Positions 17,434-25,503 of a stretch of DNA of 56,089 bases are shown one piece after another. Each line of letters opens with the position of its first letter. Position 1 is the stretch's first letter. Both the position numbers and the translations under genes were made by a program. This DNA comes from an uncultured Fibrobacterota bacterium (GTDB lineage Bacteria; Fibrobacterota; Fibrobacteria; Fibrobacterales; Fibrobacteraceae), in contig CAIRAY010000190.1 in the NCBI GenBank assembly GCA_903876665.1, forward strand, positions 1-56,089, given 5' to 3'. The notes beneath the pieces were generated by a model, which searched no databases, was not told the origin of the DNA, and saw only the letters and a program-made list of their open reading frames with translations.

Positions 17434-18849
17434 ATGAAAAACCTGAAGAACGCCGTTCTTGGAATCACTCTTTTGGCAATGGCATTCGGAGTTCTCGGAT
17501 GCTCCAATGTGCCCCAGGCCGCCGATGCCAAAAATCCAGAAGATGGAACTGGATCTCCTTCTGCTACAATCTTTTACGGGGCCAAAGTCGCGGCAACCGT
17601 GGCAAAACTTCCCCCATGTGACAGCACAGCCCAAGGCATGCTTTTTTATGTCCTCTCTACCGAAGAATTTCAATACTGCACTAGCAGTGGCTTCACTGCG
17701 ATTGACCTTCAGGGCGCAACAGGTGCCACCGGGGCAAAAGGTTCCGTTGGGGGCCTGGGCGCAAGCTGCACCGTCACTTCGCTCGACTCCATCCAGACCA
17801 AAATTTTCTGCGAAGATGGCACCAGCTCCATTGTCCAAAATGGAGAAACTTGCTCAGTCAGCAAGGACGCCCTTGCGGGGGTGACCACCATTTCTTGCCC
17901 TAATGGGACCACGGCCCTGATCTTGGATGGTATCGACGGAACCAATGGTACCAATGGAGTGGACGGACTCAATGGCGTCAATGATGTAAATGGCACCGAC
18001 GGGGTAAATGGCGCACCCGGCACAAGTTTCCTCTCGGGAACGACAGACCCAACCTATGGCATGGGCAATGAGGGAGACACTTACCTAAACATCGCCACAG
18101 GCGAGGTATTCCAAAAATCTGGCGGCTGGTGGACACTTACTGGGACACTCTTTAGCTCTGTAAATCAAAGCTCAAGTCAAAATTCAAATTCCAGTTCCTC
18201 GTCAGCGGTTGTTTATCCAGGAAACAAACTCCTGTGGGATCTCACCGTCCCCTACTATGAAGTTCAAGTCCCAGCCGTCCAGGATGGTTCCTGTGGTGAT
18301 CCGGCCACTTGTGCGGGCTGGTGGTACGGCTTTGGGTTGAATGGTGGAACCTATTCACCTGTGAATGCGGACATGTCCTTGATGACCACAGACCCACTAA
18401 GTGGCGAGATTATTCCCAATGGAAACCTGACTTCAACAGGTCTAAAGATCACCTTGAATGCTCCTGCAGCCACCGCAACAGATAAACCCGGAATCGCCGG
18501 CCTTGGTTTTAATTTCAATAAGCCAGAAGGCCCCACTAACATTACCGCCCACGATGGTTACATCATCACCTATACCTCCGATGCCGCGCTCCAATTCGAG
18601 CTAGGCTGGGACGAGGTAACCAACAACTTGGATACCTGGTACGCAACACTCCCGGCCCAGGCTACATCTGCCACAAAAACCCTCCCTTGGGCTGCCTTCA
18701 AAAAAGACGGCTGGGGAACGGGCACCAAGGTTTGGCCGATCACCGAAGCAATCAACAACGCCTGGTCGCTAAAGATCCGCCTTAAGAATGGGACCACCAC
18801 CGATAAAGTTGCCCACTTCGAAATCCAGTCGTTGCAATGGATTCAATAG
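17434..18849 (+). CDS. Collagen-like lipoprotein with C-terminal binding-like domain
   Basis: 471 residues from the ATG at 17434, the first start giving a proper signal (NAVLGITLLAMAFGVLGC); the lipobox Cys predicts lipidation. Collagen-like Gly-x-y runs follow: GATGATGAKGSVGG near residue 90 and a longer one near 166 (DGTNGTNGVDGLNG...), the latter interrupted once at NDV. A short serine linker leads to a C-terminal domain of about 200 residues (from KLLWDLTVPYYEVQ to FEIQSLQWIQ). That domain resembles the jelly-roll domains of secreted Fibrobacter proteins, presumably for carbohydrate binding; this is inference. Bacterial collagen-like proteins are usually surface stalks. Confidence 0.78.
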   Translation: MKNLKNAVLGITLLAMAFGVLGCSNVPQAADAKNPEDGTGSPSATIFYGAKVAATVAKLPPCDSTAQGMLFYVLSTEEFQYCTSSGFTAIDLQGATGATGAKGSVGGLGASCTVTSLDSIQTKIFCEDGTSSIVQNGETCSVSKDALAGVTTISCPNGTTALILDGIDGTNGTNGVDGLNGVNDVNGTDGVNGAPGTSFLSGTTDPTYGMGNEGDTYLNIATGEVFQKSGGWWTLTGTLFSSVNQSSSQNSNSSSSSAVVYPGNKLLWDLTVPYYEVQVPAVQDGSCGDPATCAGWWYGFGLNGGTYSPVNADMSLMTTDPLSGEIIPNGNLTSTGLKITLNAPAATATDKPGIAGLGFNFNKPEGPTNITAHDGYIITYTSDAALQFELGWDEVTNNLDTWYATLPAQATSATKTLPWAAFKKDGWGTGTKVWPITEAINNAWSLKIRLKNGTTTDKVAHFEIQSLQWIQ

Positions 18850-18869
18850 GGTAGCAACCCACGAAAAAA

Positions 18870-18891
18870 GCCGCTCACACCTGTGAGCGGC
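18870..18891 (-). terminator. Terminator of the cyclophilin operon
   Basis: Perfect 10-base arms (GCCGCTCACA / TGTGAGCGGC) with a two-base centre, followed on the minus strand by TTTTTT. It lies 37 bases past the cyclophilin stop. On the plus strand it follows the collagen-like gene by about 20 bases but has no T-tract in that direction. Confidence 0.8.
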
Positions 18892-18895
18892 CTTG

Positions 18896-18915
18896 ATTCC
18901 CGCCTTCGCGGGAAT
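18896..18915. repeat. REP-like palindrome
   Basis: ATTCCCGCCTTCGCGGGAAT followed by GACAA, a short palindrome of the type found between genes in many bacterial genomes. Sequence of a similar kind (CGGGCATGACAA, GCGGGATGACAA) recurs at 31870-32010. Confidence 0.5.
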
Positions 18916-18928
18916 GACAATGTTAATA

Positions 18929-19477
18929 TTATCCCATTACGTCGATCTGGATGTCTTCGATCAAGATCGGTTCCAGAGGAAGATCCTGGCGACCGGTCTT
19001 GGTGGTGGCGATTGCATCCAACACTTCAAAGCCATCAAAAAGCTGTCCAAATACGGAATAACCTTCCGCAGCTCCGCCATTCTTGGGATGGTCCAAAAAA
19101 GGAGTTCCGTCCGCAGGGTGCACGATAAAGAATTGCGAGCCAATGGAGCAAGGTGCCGCGGTCTTAGCCCAGCTGAGCGCGCCACGGATGTTCTTCAATT
19201 CTGGATGGTATTCATCAGCAATTTTGGAGCCAGCGCCTTTGTGGGCATGGCCACCGGTGCCGTTCTTGTTGGTAAAGTCGCCACCCTGGATCATAAAATC
19301 CTTGATCACGCGATGGAATGGCGCATCCTTGTAAAGGCCGGCTTTGGCAAGCTCCACAAAGTTCAAGGCCACTTCGCCTAGCACATCGGTAAAGATGAGG
19401 GCCTTCATGGTGCCCTTGGTGGTAACGATGGTAGCAATGGTATCGCCGGTCTTGGGTGCGCGTGTCTGCATGGTCAT
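18929..19477 (-). CDS. Peptidyl-prolyl cis-trans isomerase, cyclophilin type
   Basis: 182 residues from the ATG at 19477, preceded by AGGAG at the right distance. A single cyclophilin domain: APFHRVIKDFMIQGGDFTNKNGTGG carries the catalytic Arg with Phe and Gln, and IGSQFFIVHPADGTPFLD and YSVFGQLFDGFEVLDAI complete the active site. It catalyses proline isomerisation during folding. No signal peptide is visible, so it is probably cytoplasmic. It is the last gene of the minus-strand run from 23246, about 100 bases after the TPR gene, and is ended by the hairpin at 18870-18891. Confidence 0.95.
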   Translation of the reverse strand: MTMQTRAPKTGDTIATIVTTKGTMKALIFTDVLGEVALNFVELAKAGLYKDAPFHRVIKDFMIQGGDFTNKNGTGGHAHKGAGSKIADEYHPELKNIRGALSWAKTAAPCSIGSQFFIVHPADGTPFLDHPKNGGAAEGYSVFGQLFDGFEVLDAIATTKTGRQDLPLEPILIEDIQIDVMG

Positions 19478-19580
19478 GATGACTCCTTGATTTGATTTAG
19501 GGACAAACGTAGAAAATCGAAAATAGGGCAACAACAGCTGAAAGGTTCACCGATTTCCGCCTGGGCGACGCTCCAGCGCA

Positions 19581-21101
19581 TCAACCTCTTCTTTGGACCG
19601 CGTCCAGTTCCGCCTGCACACGATCACGATAGAGGTCCCCACCCTGCTTCATGTAGCGGGAAAATGCTTCGCTGGAAGCATCCAAATCGAGGCGCCAGTA
19701 CTTTTCCACCACCCCGCGGTTTTTCTCAAAGAAGGGGTCCCGAACTCCCTCAGCAATTGCGTTCTTCAGTGTGTTGTGCATGGCATCCCACAGCTTCGCC
19801 TTGGCGTAAAGGCAAACCTGCATCTTCCAGGCCACCTCCGAACCGTCGCCCGTTTTGGTCACGGCTGAAAATAACTTTAACGCGGCCTCATCCATCCCTT
19901 GCGACAAATAAAGCAGAGCCATTTCTTCCATGGCGCGAGGGTCCTTGTCCTGGTTCGCCTTTTCTTCCAGAGAAAGGCGACTGAATTCATACCGCTGAAA
20001 TGACATTTTCTCGGGGAACAATTCTTCAAAAGCGGGATTGAACGAGGCAAAGGCGGTGGACATCATCTCTTTTCGCAAGGTATAGCGATCCAAATCCTTG
20101 CCGTTTTCCCGCGAAAGATATTGATACAACCATGCCAAGCCCTGCACGCTGTCGCGTTGGTGGTACAAGAGTAAAACACCCAAATTTCGGAAGGTGGGAA
20201 CATAAGCAGGAGAGCGCTTGATGGCCGAACGGAAGGTCATTTCGGCCTTGCCTACATTGCCAGATTCAAGCAGGGCCAACCCCAGAAGATTCTGATAAAC
20301 CGCGTTGGTATCCTGCAACAATACAGCCTTTTGGGCGAAGACCAAGGCCTCGGGAACCAAGCCTTTTTGCATATAAACTTCACAAAGCCAACGATAGACC
20401 TCCGGATTGGTCGAATCCATATCTTTGGCGCGGAACAAAGTCGCCACGGCCGTGTCGGCTTCGGGGGTGGGCAACAAATCCTGACCCTCGCGGGGAACAT
20501 CCCCACCAACAGCGCCATAGCTTTTCCAACCTTCGAATGTCATTTTCTTTCGGGAAATACCTAAATAAATCACGGCCTTCTGAATCAGGAGGGGGACATC
20601 CTTGGGTTTTTGGGCGAGAGCCTTGGCCACCGTTACTCGCGCGTCCTCGACCTCGCCTTCGGAGGCCTTCATCATGTGCTCGACCTTGGCATTGGAAGGA
20701 TGGTTTCCGTCAGGTTTTACATGGGAAATGATGTAGCGGGCGCCCCAAAAAAGACCCGAAACGGCAAAGGCGATGATGATTAGAACAGCAAGCATGGCAG
20801 GCCAGCGCGATGCCCGGCCCGGGCGTTTCCTAGCTGGGTCCGTGGGCAAGGATAAGGAAAAATCCGACAATTCAGGAAGAGGAGGCAAGATGGAAATCTC
20901 GGTCTGCAAATCGGAGAATATGGTTTGGATTTTGCGGGCCTGGGTGTTGGAGCAGCTAGAAAGAAGCGTGAGGGGCAAATGCTTCAGCTGCTCGGTAACT
21001 ACCTTAGGCTCGGCATGGCAAATGGATGAAACCGCATACACCACGGAAGCAAGATCGCTCTCAGGGGACAGCGCACGCAGAATGATCTTATGCGACGCCA
21101 T
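19581..21101 (-). CDS. TPR protein with single transmembrane segment
   Basis: 506 residues. About 100 N-terminal residues, rich in Ser and Leu, precede one transmembrane helix (WPAMLAVLIIIAFAVSGLFWGARYII, about 103-128). The rest is TPR-like helical repeats on the far side: VYRWLCEVYMQKGLVPEALVFAQKAV, AVYQNLLGLALLESGNVGKAEMTF, YVPTFRNLGVLLLYHQ. This looks like a periplasmic scaffold anchored in the inner membrane. It starts 8 bases after the lipoprotein gene stop, so the two are probably co-translated. No catalytic domain is recognised. Confidence 0.8.
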   Translation of the reverse strand: MASHKIILRALSPESDLASVVYAVSSICHAEPKVVTEQLKHLPLTLLSSCSNTQARKIQTIFSDLQTEISILPPLPELSDFSLSLPTDPARKRPGRASRWPAMLAVLIIIAFAVSGLFWGARYIISHVKPDGNHPSNAKVEHMMKASEGEVEDARVTVAKALAQKPKDVPLLIQKAVIYLGISRKKMTFEGWKSYGAVGGDVPREGQDLLPTPEADTAVATLFRAKDMDSTNPEVYRWLCEVYMQKGLVPEALVFAQKAVLLQDTNAVYQNLLGLALLESGNVGKAEMTFRSAIKRSPAYVPTFRNLGVLLLYHQRDSVQGLAWLYQYLSRENGKDLDRYTLRKEMMSTAFASFNPAFEELFPEKMSFQRYEFSRLSLEEKANQDKDPRAMEEMALLYLSQGMDEAALKLFSAVTKTGDGSEVAWKMQVCLYAKAKLWDAMHNTLKNAIAEGVRDPFFEKNRGVVEKYWRLDLDASSEAFSRYMKQGGDLYRDRVQAELDAVQRRG

Positions 21102-21109
21102 GGCTGAAC

Positions 21110-21688
21110 CTACTTAGGCTTGGTGGTGTCTGGGACAGTTTTTGTCGTGTCCATTTTGGGCTTGGTGGTATCGGCCTTGGAGCCAGGAGTCACAATCATG
21201 CTATCCTTTTTGGCCACGGGAACCGGCACCACTGCTTGGGCGACGGGATTCTGGGAGCGTTTTTCCTGTTGTTCTTCGAACCACTCATCGGTACCCATGG
21301 TCCGCAATTGAGACAGGGGAATTTCGATGCGGCTCGAGCCCACATTGCCAACCAGCCGCGAATCTACGCCCACGAATACTCCCGTCAGCGTGTCACTCGC
21401 GGAGGAATCCGGGAATCGAGCTCCATCGGCAAGAACCAGGCGAGCACCATATAGAATCTGCCCTGCAGAAACCTCCATTCGCGATGGGTCAATTTCAAGC
21501 CAGGCGATGTGCCGCGCTTCGATCATGCGAGAAGCCTTCCCGATCCGGAACTCAATCTGCTCCGCAGGGACGAAGCGGGGATCCATTATAGATACCTTTT
21601 GTCCTTGGGAATCTTGAATATGCCACCTCGAATTGCTGCACGAAAGCAAGAGCAGAACCAGCAAAGTACCCACAAAAATTGAGCGCAT
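21110..21688 (-). CDS. Lipoprotein of unknown function with repeated DTTKP tail
   Basis: 192 residues. The signal peptide ends LLLLSC, a lipobox. The body (about 20-130) is beta-rich and contains IEARHIAWLEIDPSRM and SRIEIPLSQLRTM, with a loose resemblance to the small domain in front of the CsgG-like core at 10469-11530. The C-terminal 30 residues are a low-complexity Lys/Asp/Thr tail with DTTKPKMDTTK-type repeats, possibly for contact with the cell wall or a partner. The ATG overlaps the stop of the 60-residue gene (ATGA). Confidence 0.75.
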   Translation of the reverse strand: MRSIFVGTLLVLLLLSCSNSRWHIQDSQGQKVSIMDPRFVPAEQIEFRIGKASRMIEARHIAWLEIDPSRMEVSAGQILYGARLVLADGARFPDSSASDTLTGVFVGVDSRLVGNVGSSRIEIPLSQLRTMGTDEWFEEQQEKRSQNPVAQAVVPVPVAKKDSMIVTPGSKADTTKPKMDTTKTVPDTTKPK

Positions 21689-21870
21689 CAGACCTCCAGG
21701 TCCCTTTCAAAAAACAACGTCACCGATTCTACCCATTCGTCCGTGGCAGACGACACAAAATACCAGCCATCCTTACTTGCCACTTGGGCAATCCGTTCCA
21801 TCTCCTGCACCACTACTGTGGGGTCTTTCAACCCCTTGAGCGGTACGATTTTTTCCATCACCTGCTTCAC
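21688..21870 (-). CDS. Small protein of unknown function (60 residues)
   Basis: Starts with GTG overlapping the stop of the FGE-fold gene (GTGA); an ATG four codons later has a nearby AGCAGGTG and could be the true start. The stop overlaps the lipoprotein ATG. Tight coupling on both sides is the main support for its being real. The protein (LKDPTVVVQEMERIAQVA; GWYFVSSATDEWVESVTLFFER) looks like a small alpha/beta cytoplasmic protein of the DUF4177 kind. No signal peptide, no cysteines. Confidence 0.6.
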   Translation of the reverse strand: MKQVMEKIVPLKGLKDPTVVVQEMERIAQVASKDGWYFVSSATDEWVESVTLFFERDLEV

Positions 21871-23246
21871 TGGGCGCAGCGGAACCCAAGGAAACTCATG
21901 CGACGGTTCGGGTCGTAGGAGGCACGCGTTGCCGCACGCAAGAACAATGGCGCATTGAACCAGCTACCCCCACGGGCAACCCGCTGTGCACCCACCTCTG
22001 GATCGCGAGGCTCGTACCAGTCGCTGGTCCATTGCCACACATTGCCCGTCATATCGGACAAACCCCAGGCGTTGGGGCGTTTTTGTCCCTTGGGGTGGGT
22101 CTGAAAATTGGCATTGGAATAATGCCAGGCGACATCATCCAGGCATTTGGGATCATTGCCACAGGACCATGCAGTGGTGGTGCCGGCGCGGTTGGCGTAC
22201 TCAAACTCCGATTCGGTGGGCAAACGCTTGCCTTGGGCTTCACAGAAGGTTTTTGCCTGGTTCCAATCCACACAAACAACGGGCAATAAATCGTCTTGGA
22301 ATTTCGCATCTAAATTCTTCTTGAGTAAATAATCCTCCAGAACATAGCAGGTTGCATCTAAATAGTGGGGCGGTTCGCACTTGCGCGAATTCTGGCATGC
22401 GCGGTATTCCGCATTGGTCACAGGCGCCTGGTCCAACTGGAATGCCCGCACGCAAACCTGACGCTCCGGACTTTCATCGGGCTCGCCACCCGCTTGACCC
22501 ATCTGAAAACAGCCTGCGGGAATAGAAACGGTGGCCCCGACGGGCACTACTTTGGCGGGAAGGGCCATGGAGGATGCCGCATCGATTGAAGCGGGTTTAG
22601 CAGGAATTGCCGGGACCGAATTCATCGAGGTAGACTCGCTCCGACGATCATTGTCTTTGCGATCATTGTCGCGACGCTCATTGTCTCTACGGTCGTCGCC
22701 ACGGCGGTCGTCGTCCCGTCGCCCGCGATCTCCCCTGGGGGCTTGAATGTCGCTCAAATGGGATTGAATCAAGATGGCCGCTTCCACGGAAACTCGCTGG
22801 AATTTTGTTTGCAGGTCCATGCGCCTGCGATCATTGCGGGGGCCTTCTTCCTGGAGGGTTCCTATGCGCTTGTCACTGCTTGCGACATCGAGGGTCAGGC
22901 GAATTTTGCCATCATCAAGGGTCAAGGTGGGCTGAATTCCAAAGTCCGCAGAAATCGACTGCAGGTATTGGGTGAGACAATGTTCTCCACGGCAATCCTG
23001 AATGTTCCCCCGAGTCATTTCGGCCAAAACGCCCATTTGAATCACATCTGCCGCTGGCACAAGGATTTTATAGGATTCCAACCGAATCATGCTGCTCAAT
23101 TGATCGAGCTCGGGTTCGGAATACACATTCCGATTCCGGATTTCCCCCTCAAGCCGGGCATTGAAAACCGCAATCTTCGGTTTCCATTGCGCATGACTTG
23201 CGACAACCAGAACAAACATCGACAATACCCAGGACCATCTTTTCAT
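21867..23246 (-). CDS. Exported CsgG-like / formylglycine-generating-enzyme-fold protein, probably not catalytic
   Basis: 459 residues from the ATG at 23246, preceded by GGAGG and a signal peptide (KRWSWVLSMFVLVVASHAQ). Residues about 20-165 form a CsgG/TolB-like domain containing DCRGEHCLTQYLQSISADFGI. A mixed-charge Arg/Asp run (RRDDDRRGDDRRDNERRDND, about 172-200) links to an FGE-sulfatase-type domain (about 245-459: IPAGCFQMGQAGGEPDE, QAPVTNAEYRAC, KRLPTESEFEYANRAG, GLSDMTGNVWQWTSDWY, RVARGGSWF). True FGE enzymes carry a catalytic Cys in the CRxAxR stretch near the C-terminus; here it is LRAATR, so a binding role is more likely. First gene of its operon. Confidence 0.85.
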   Translation of the reverse strand: MKRWSWVLSMFVLVVASHAQWKPKIAVFNARLEGEIRNRNVYSEPELDQLSSMIRLESYKILVPAADVIQMGVLAEMTRGNIQDCRGEHCLTQYLQSISADFGIQPTLTLDDGKIRLTLDVASSDKRIGTLQEEGPRNDRRRMDLQTKFQRVSVEAAILIQSHLSDIQAPRGDRGRRDDDRRGDDRRDNERRDNDRKDNDRRSESTSMNSVPAIPAKPASIDAASSMALPAKVVPVGATVSIPAGCFQMGQAGGEPDESPERQVCVRAFQLDQAPVTNAEYRACQNSRKCEPPHYLDATCYVLEDYLLKKNLDAKFQDDLLPVVCVDWNQAKTFCEAQGKRLPTESEFEYANRAGTTTAWSCGNDPKCLDDVAWHYSNANFQTHPKGQKRPNAWGLSDMTGNVWQWTSDWYEPRDPEVGAQRVARGGSWFNAPLFLRAATRASYDPNRRMSFLGFRCAQ

Positions 23247-23339
23247 AAAGCCTCCAATGGGATCAATATAAATAATTGGAGGCTCCTTCGACATTAAAGT
23301 GGGTTTCCCCTTTCGAACATAAATTTCGAAGGATCTCAC

Positions 23340-23369
23340 GGCCCGTTGCCATGTAATGGCTTATGGGCC
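23340..23369. other. Palindromic hairpin upstream of the FGE-fold operon
   Basis: Nested arms: GGCCC/GGGCC (23340-23344, 23365-23369) enclosing GCCAT/ATGGC (23348-23352, 23356-23360). No long T-tract follows on either strand, so it is more likely a regulatory or RNA structural element than a terminator. It lies in the 360-base gene-free stretch 23247-23606. Confidence 0.4.
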
Positions 23370-23408
23370 GTTTCTTCACGACCTGTGGTTTCTTCGCTTG
23401 AGCGACCC

Positions 23409-23414
23409 TAGAAT
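23409..23414 (+). promoter_or_regulatory. Possible -10 box for the candidate structured RNA
   Basis: TAGAAT ends 4 bases before the first base of the closing stem at 23419, so a transcript starting about 7 bases downstream would begin within that stem. No convincing -35 box is present, so the support is weak. Confidence 0.25.
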
Positions 23415-23418
23415 TGCG

Positions 23419-23538
23419 GGATGGGGGTGCATGCTGAACACAGGGTTCAGTCGAGGAGCATTTTTCCGAGATGTGGGAGACGAATCGTCTCCCTTGTGTG
23501 CGACGAAATGAACCAGTGGGCAGTTTGCATCCCCATCC
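23419..23538 (+). ncRNA. Candidate structured RNA (three helices, alternative pairing)
   Basis: A 13-base closing stem pairs GGATGGGGGTGCA (23419-23431) with TGCATCCCCATCC (23526-23538). Its one non-Watson-Crick pair is G-U on the plus strand but A-C on the minus strand, which favours the plus strand. Inside are hairpins CTGAAC/GTTCAG (23434-23450) and GGGAGAC/GTCTCCC (23475-23493). GGTTCA (23444-23449) can pair instead with TGAACC (23509-23514), so two folds compete. It is not a known family to me. It precedes argA by about 70 bases and could be a small RNA or leader element. Confidence 0.4.
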
Positions 23539-23606
23539 TATAAGACAACAGAAGAACCGTCTCATTTTTGCGAAGGAACCGAATTGGATTTGCTATCTTG
23601 GGAATA

Positions 23607-24947
23607 ATGGAAAACATAGAGCCCAAACTTGAATTGATCAGCACAATCCGCGAAGTCTTTGGCTACATTGCCCGCTTCAAAGGCCAACTTTTCGTGCTTA
23701 AAATTGAGGATATCCTCCTGGATCATCCTCTTTTTCCAGTTTTGATCCGGGACATTGCCCAATTGCAAAAAATTGGCATTCAGGTTCTGATTGTTCCAGG
23801 TACCCGTCGCTCCATCGACCAGAAACTATCCACCTACGGCATCCCCTCGCAATTCCATCACGGAGTCCGCATCACTTCCAAAGAGGCCATGCCCATTGTA
23901 GAACTCGCATCCGTGGGAGTCACCGAAACCCTGTTGAGCCACTTGACCGCCAACGGTTGCCACGGAGTCCAGGGCAACTGGGTCCAGGCACGCTCCCTGG
24001 GTATCGTTGATGGCATTGACTTCCAACGGACCGGCCGGGTCGAGCGGATTCAAAAAGATATATTGACGCATCTTCTAAACGATGGCTTTATTCCCATTTT
24101 ACCTCCCATTGGCTGGAATAAACTTGGCCACCCCTACAACGTCAGTTCCACCGAACTGGCCACGGCCCTGTGCGAGTACATGCAGGTCGGCAAGCTATTT
24201 TTCATCGGCATCGAAGAAGGAATCCGCACCGAGGGCCTGCAAAGAGGCGAGCGCACCCTTAACTTGGAATTGAACGCCTGGGGCGTCATCTCCGCGCTCG
24301 ATATCCACCAGGCCAAAGAACTTCTGGAGCTGAACCAGAGCCACCTGCATCACACGCAAAAAGACTACCTCCGCAACGCCATCAAAGCCTGTGAATCCGG
24401 CGCCAACCGCGTCCATCTGGTGAGCGGCCTTTCCCAGGGCTCCATTCTGCACGAAGTTTTTTCGAGCCGGGGCGACGGCACCATGGTGTACACCAATCAG
24501 TATTCCTCCGTCCGCACTGCCACTGCCGACGATGTTCCCGACATCCTCCGCATCATGCAGGACTATATCGAAAAGGGATTCCTCATTCCCAGGACTCCTG
24601 ATGATGTCAGTGAAAAAATTGCCGACTATTTGGTTTATGTGGTGGACAACAGCATTTTGGGCTGTGGAGCCTTGCATGACTGGGGCGACGGCCATGGAGA
24701 AGTCGCAGCCATTGCCGTGGACGCCAACCACCGGGCTTCGGGCGTGGGCGAAGTCATTGTCAAATCCTTGATCGGGCAAGCCCCCGGGCGTGGCCTGACC
24801 AGCCTCTTTCTCCTCACCACCCAGTCCACCGACTGGTTCTATTCCCTGGGTTTCCAGGACGGACACCTGGAAGACTTGCCAGAGCCTAAACGCGACAAAT
24901 ACGACCGTAAACGCAATTCCCGAATTCTTGTCATCAAAGGGAAATAA
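23607..24947 (+). CDS. argA: N-acetylglutamate synthase (ArgA type)
   Basis: 446 residues from the ATG at 23607. The N-terminal half is an amino-acid-kinase fold (about 30-280: [54 protein letters not shown]). The C-terminal half is a GNAT domain (about 295-446: [38 protein letters not shown]). This two-domain order is that of classical ArgA, which acetylates glutamate as the first step of arginine synthesis and is normally inhibited by arginine through the kinase-like domain. folE starts 1 base after its stop. Confidence 0.92.
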   Translation: MENIEPKLELISTIREVFGYIARFKGQLFVLKIEDILLDHPLFPVLIRDIAQLQKIGIQVLIVPGTRRSIDQKLSTYGIPSQFHHGVRITSKEAMPIVELASVGVTETLLSHLTANGCHGVQGNWVQARSLGIVDGIDFQRTGRVERIQKDILTHLLNDGFIPILPPIGWNKLGHPYNVSSTELATALCEYMQVGKLFFIGIEEGIRTEGLQRGERTLNLELNAWGVISALDIHQAKELLELNQSHLHHTQKDYLRNAIKACESGANRVHLVSGLSQGSILHEVFSSRGDGTMVYTNQYSSVRTATADDVPDILRIMQDYIEKGFLIPRTPDDVSEKIADYLVYVVDNSILGCGALHDWGDGHGEVAAIAVDANHRASGVGEVIVKSLIGQAPGRGLTSLFLLTTQSTDWFYSLGFQDGHLEDLPEPKRDKYDRKRNSRILVIKGK

Positions 24948-24948
24948 T

Positions 24949-25503
24949 ATGGATCTCGAAAAAATCTCCCAGGGATTCCGCCTGATGCTCGAAGGTCTCG
25001 GCGAAGACCCTAGTCGCGAAGGGCTTCAAGCCACTCCCGAGCGTGTTGCCAGAGCCTACCAGGAGTTGCTTTCCAGCGTAGGCAAATCACCCGAGGGCAT
25101 TCTGGACACCCAGTTTACCGAAGTGTACGATGAGATGATCCTCCTAAAGGACATCCCCTTTATCTCCATGTGCGAGCACCATTTTCTGCCCTTCATCGGT
25201 ACCGCCCATGTGGCGTACATTCCGCGCAACAAAATCGTTGGCCTATCCAAACTGGCCCGCGTGGTGGACTTCTTTGCCCGACAGCCCCAGGTTCAGGAAC
25301 GCATGACCCGCCAGATCGCCGAATTCATTCATGCGGCCATTGATCCCGTCGGTGTGGCCGTCGTCCTCGAAAGTTCGCACAGCTGCATGACCATGCGGGG
25401 GATCAAAAAGCCTGGCTCGACCATGATGACATCCCAGCTCCTTGGCGCCTTCAAGACCAACCAAAAAACCCGCGCAGAATTTATGAGTCTGATCCGTTCG
25501 TAG
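24949..25503 (+). CDS. folE: GTP cyclohydrolase I
   Basis: 184 residues from the ATG at 24949 (AAAGGGA upstream). It makes 7,8-dihydroneopterin triphosphate from GTP for folate, or the precursor for queuosine. Zinc ligands are in [12 protein letters not shown] and [29 protein letters not shown] and [11 protein letters not shown] are the usual core. Length and motifs match the type IA enzyme. Probably co-transcribed with argA. The last 23 bases overlap the end of scpA on the other strand. Confidence 0.97.
   Translation: MDLEKISQGFRLMLEGLGEDPSREGLQATPERVARAYQELLSSVGKSPEGILDTQFTEVYDEMILLKDIPFISMCEHHFLPFIGTAHVAYIPRNKIVGLSKLARVVDFFARQPQVQERMTRQIAEFIHAAIDPVGVAVVLESSHSCMTMRGIKKPGSTMMTSQLLGAFKTNQKTRAEFMSLIRS

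Noticed and set aside
21867..23246. Active sulfatase-modifying enzyme
   Set aside because: The fold is right but the conserved catalytic Cys position is Leu, and no sulfatase gene is nearby.
23263..23565. 100-residue open frame on the minus strand before the FGE-fold operon
   Set aside because: The sequence is Cys/Arg/Ser-rich with no domain, and covers the palindromic RNA-like region; structure explains the stretch better than coding.
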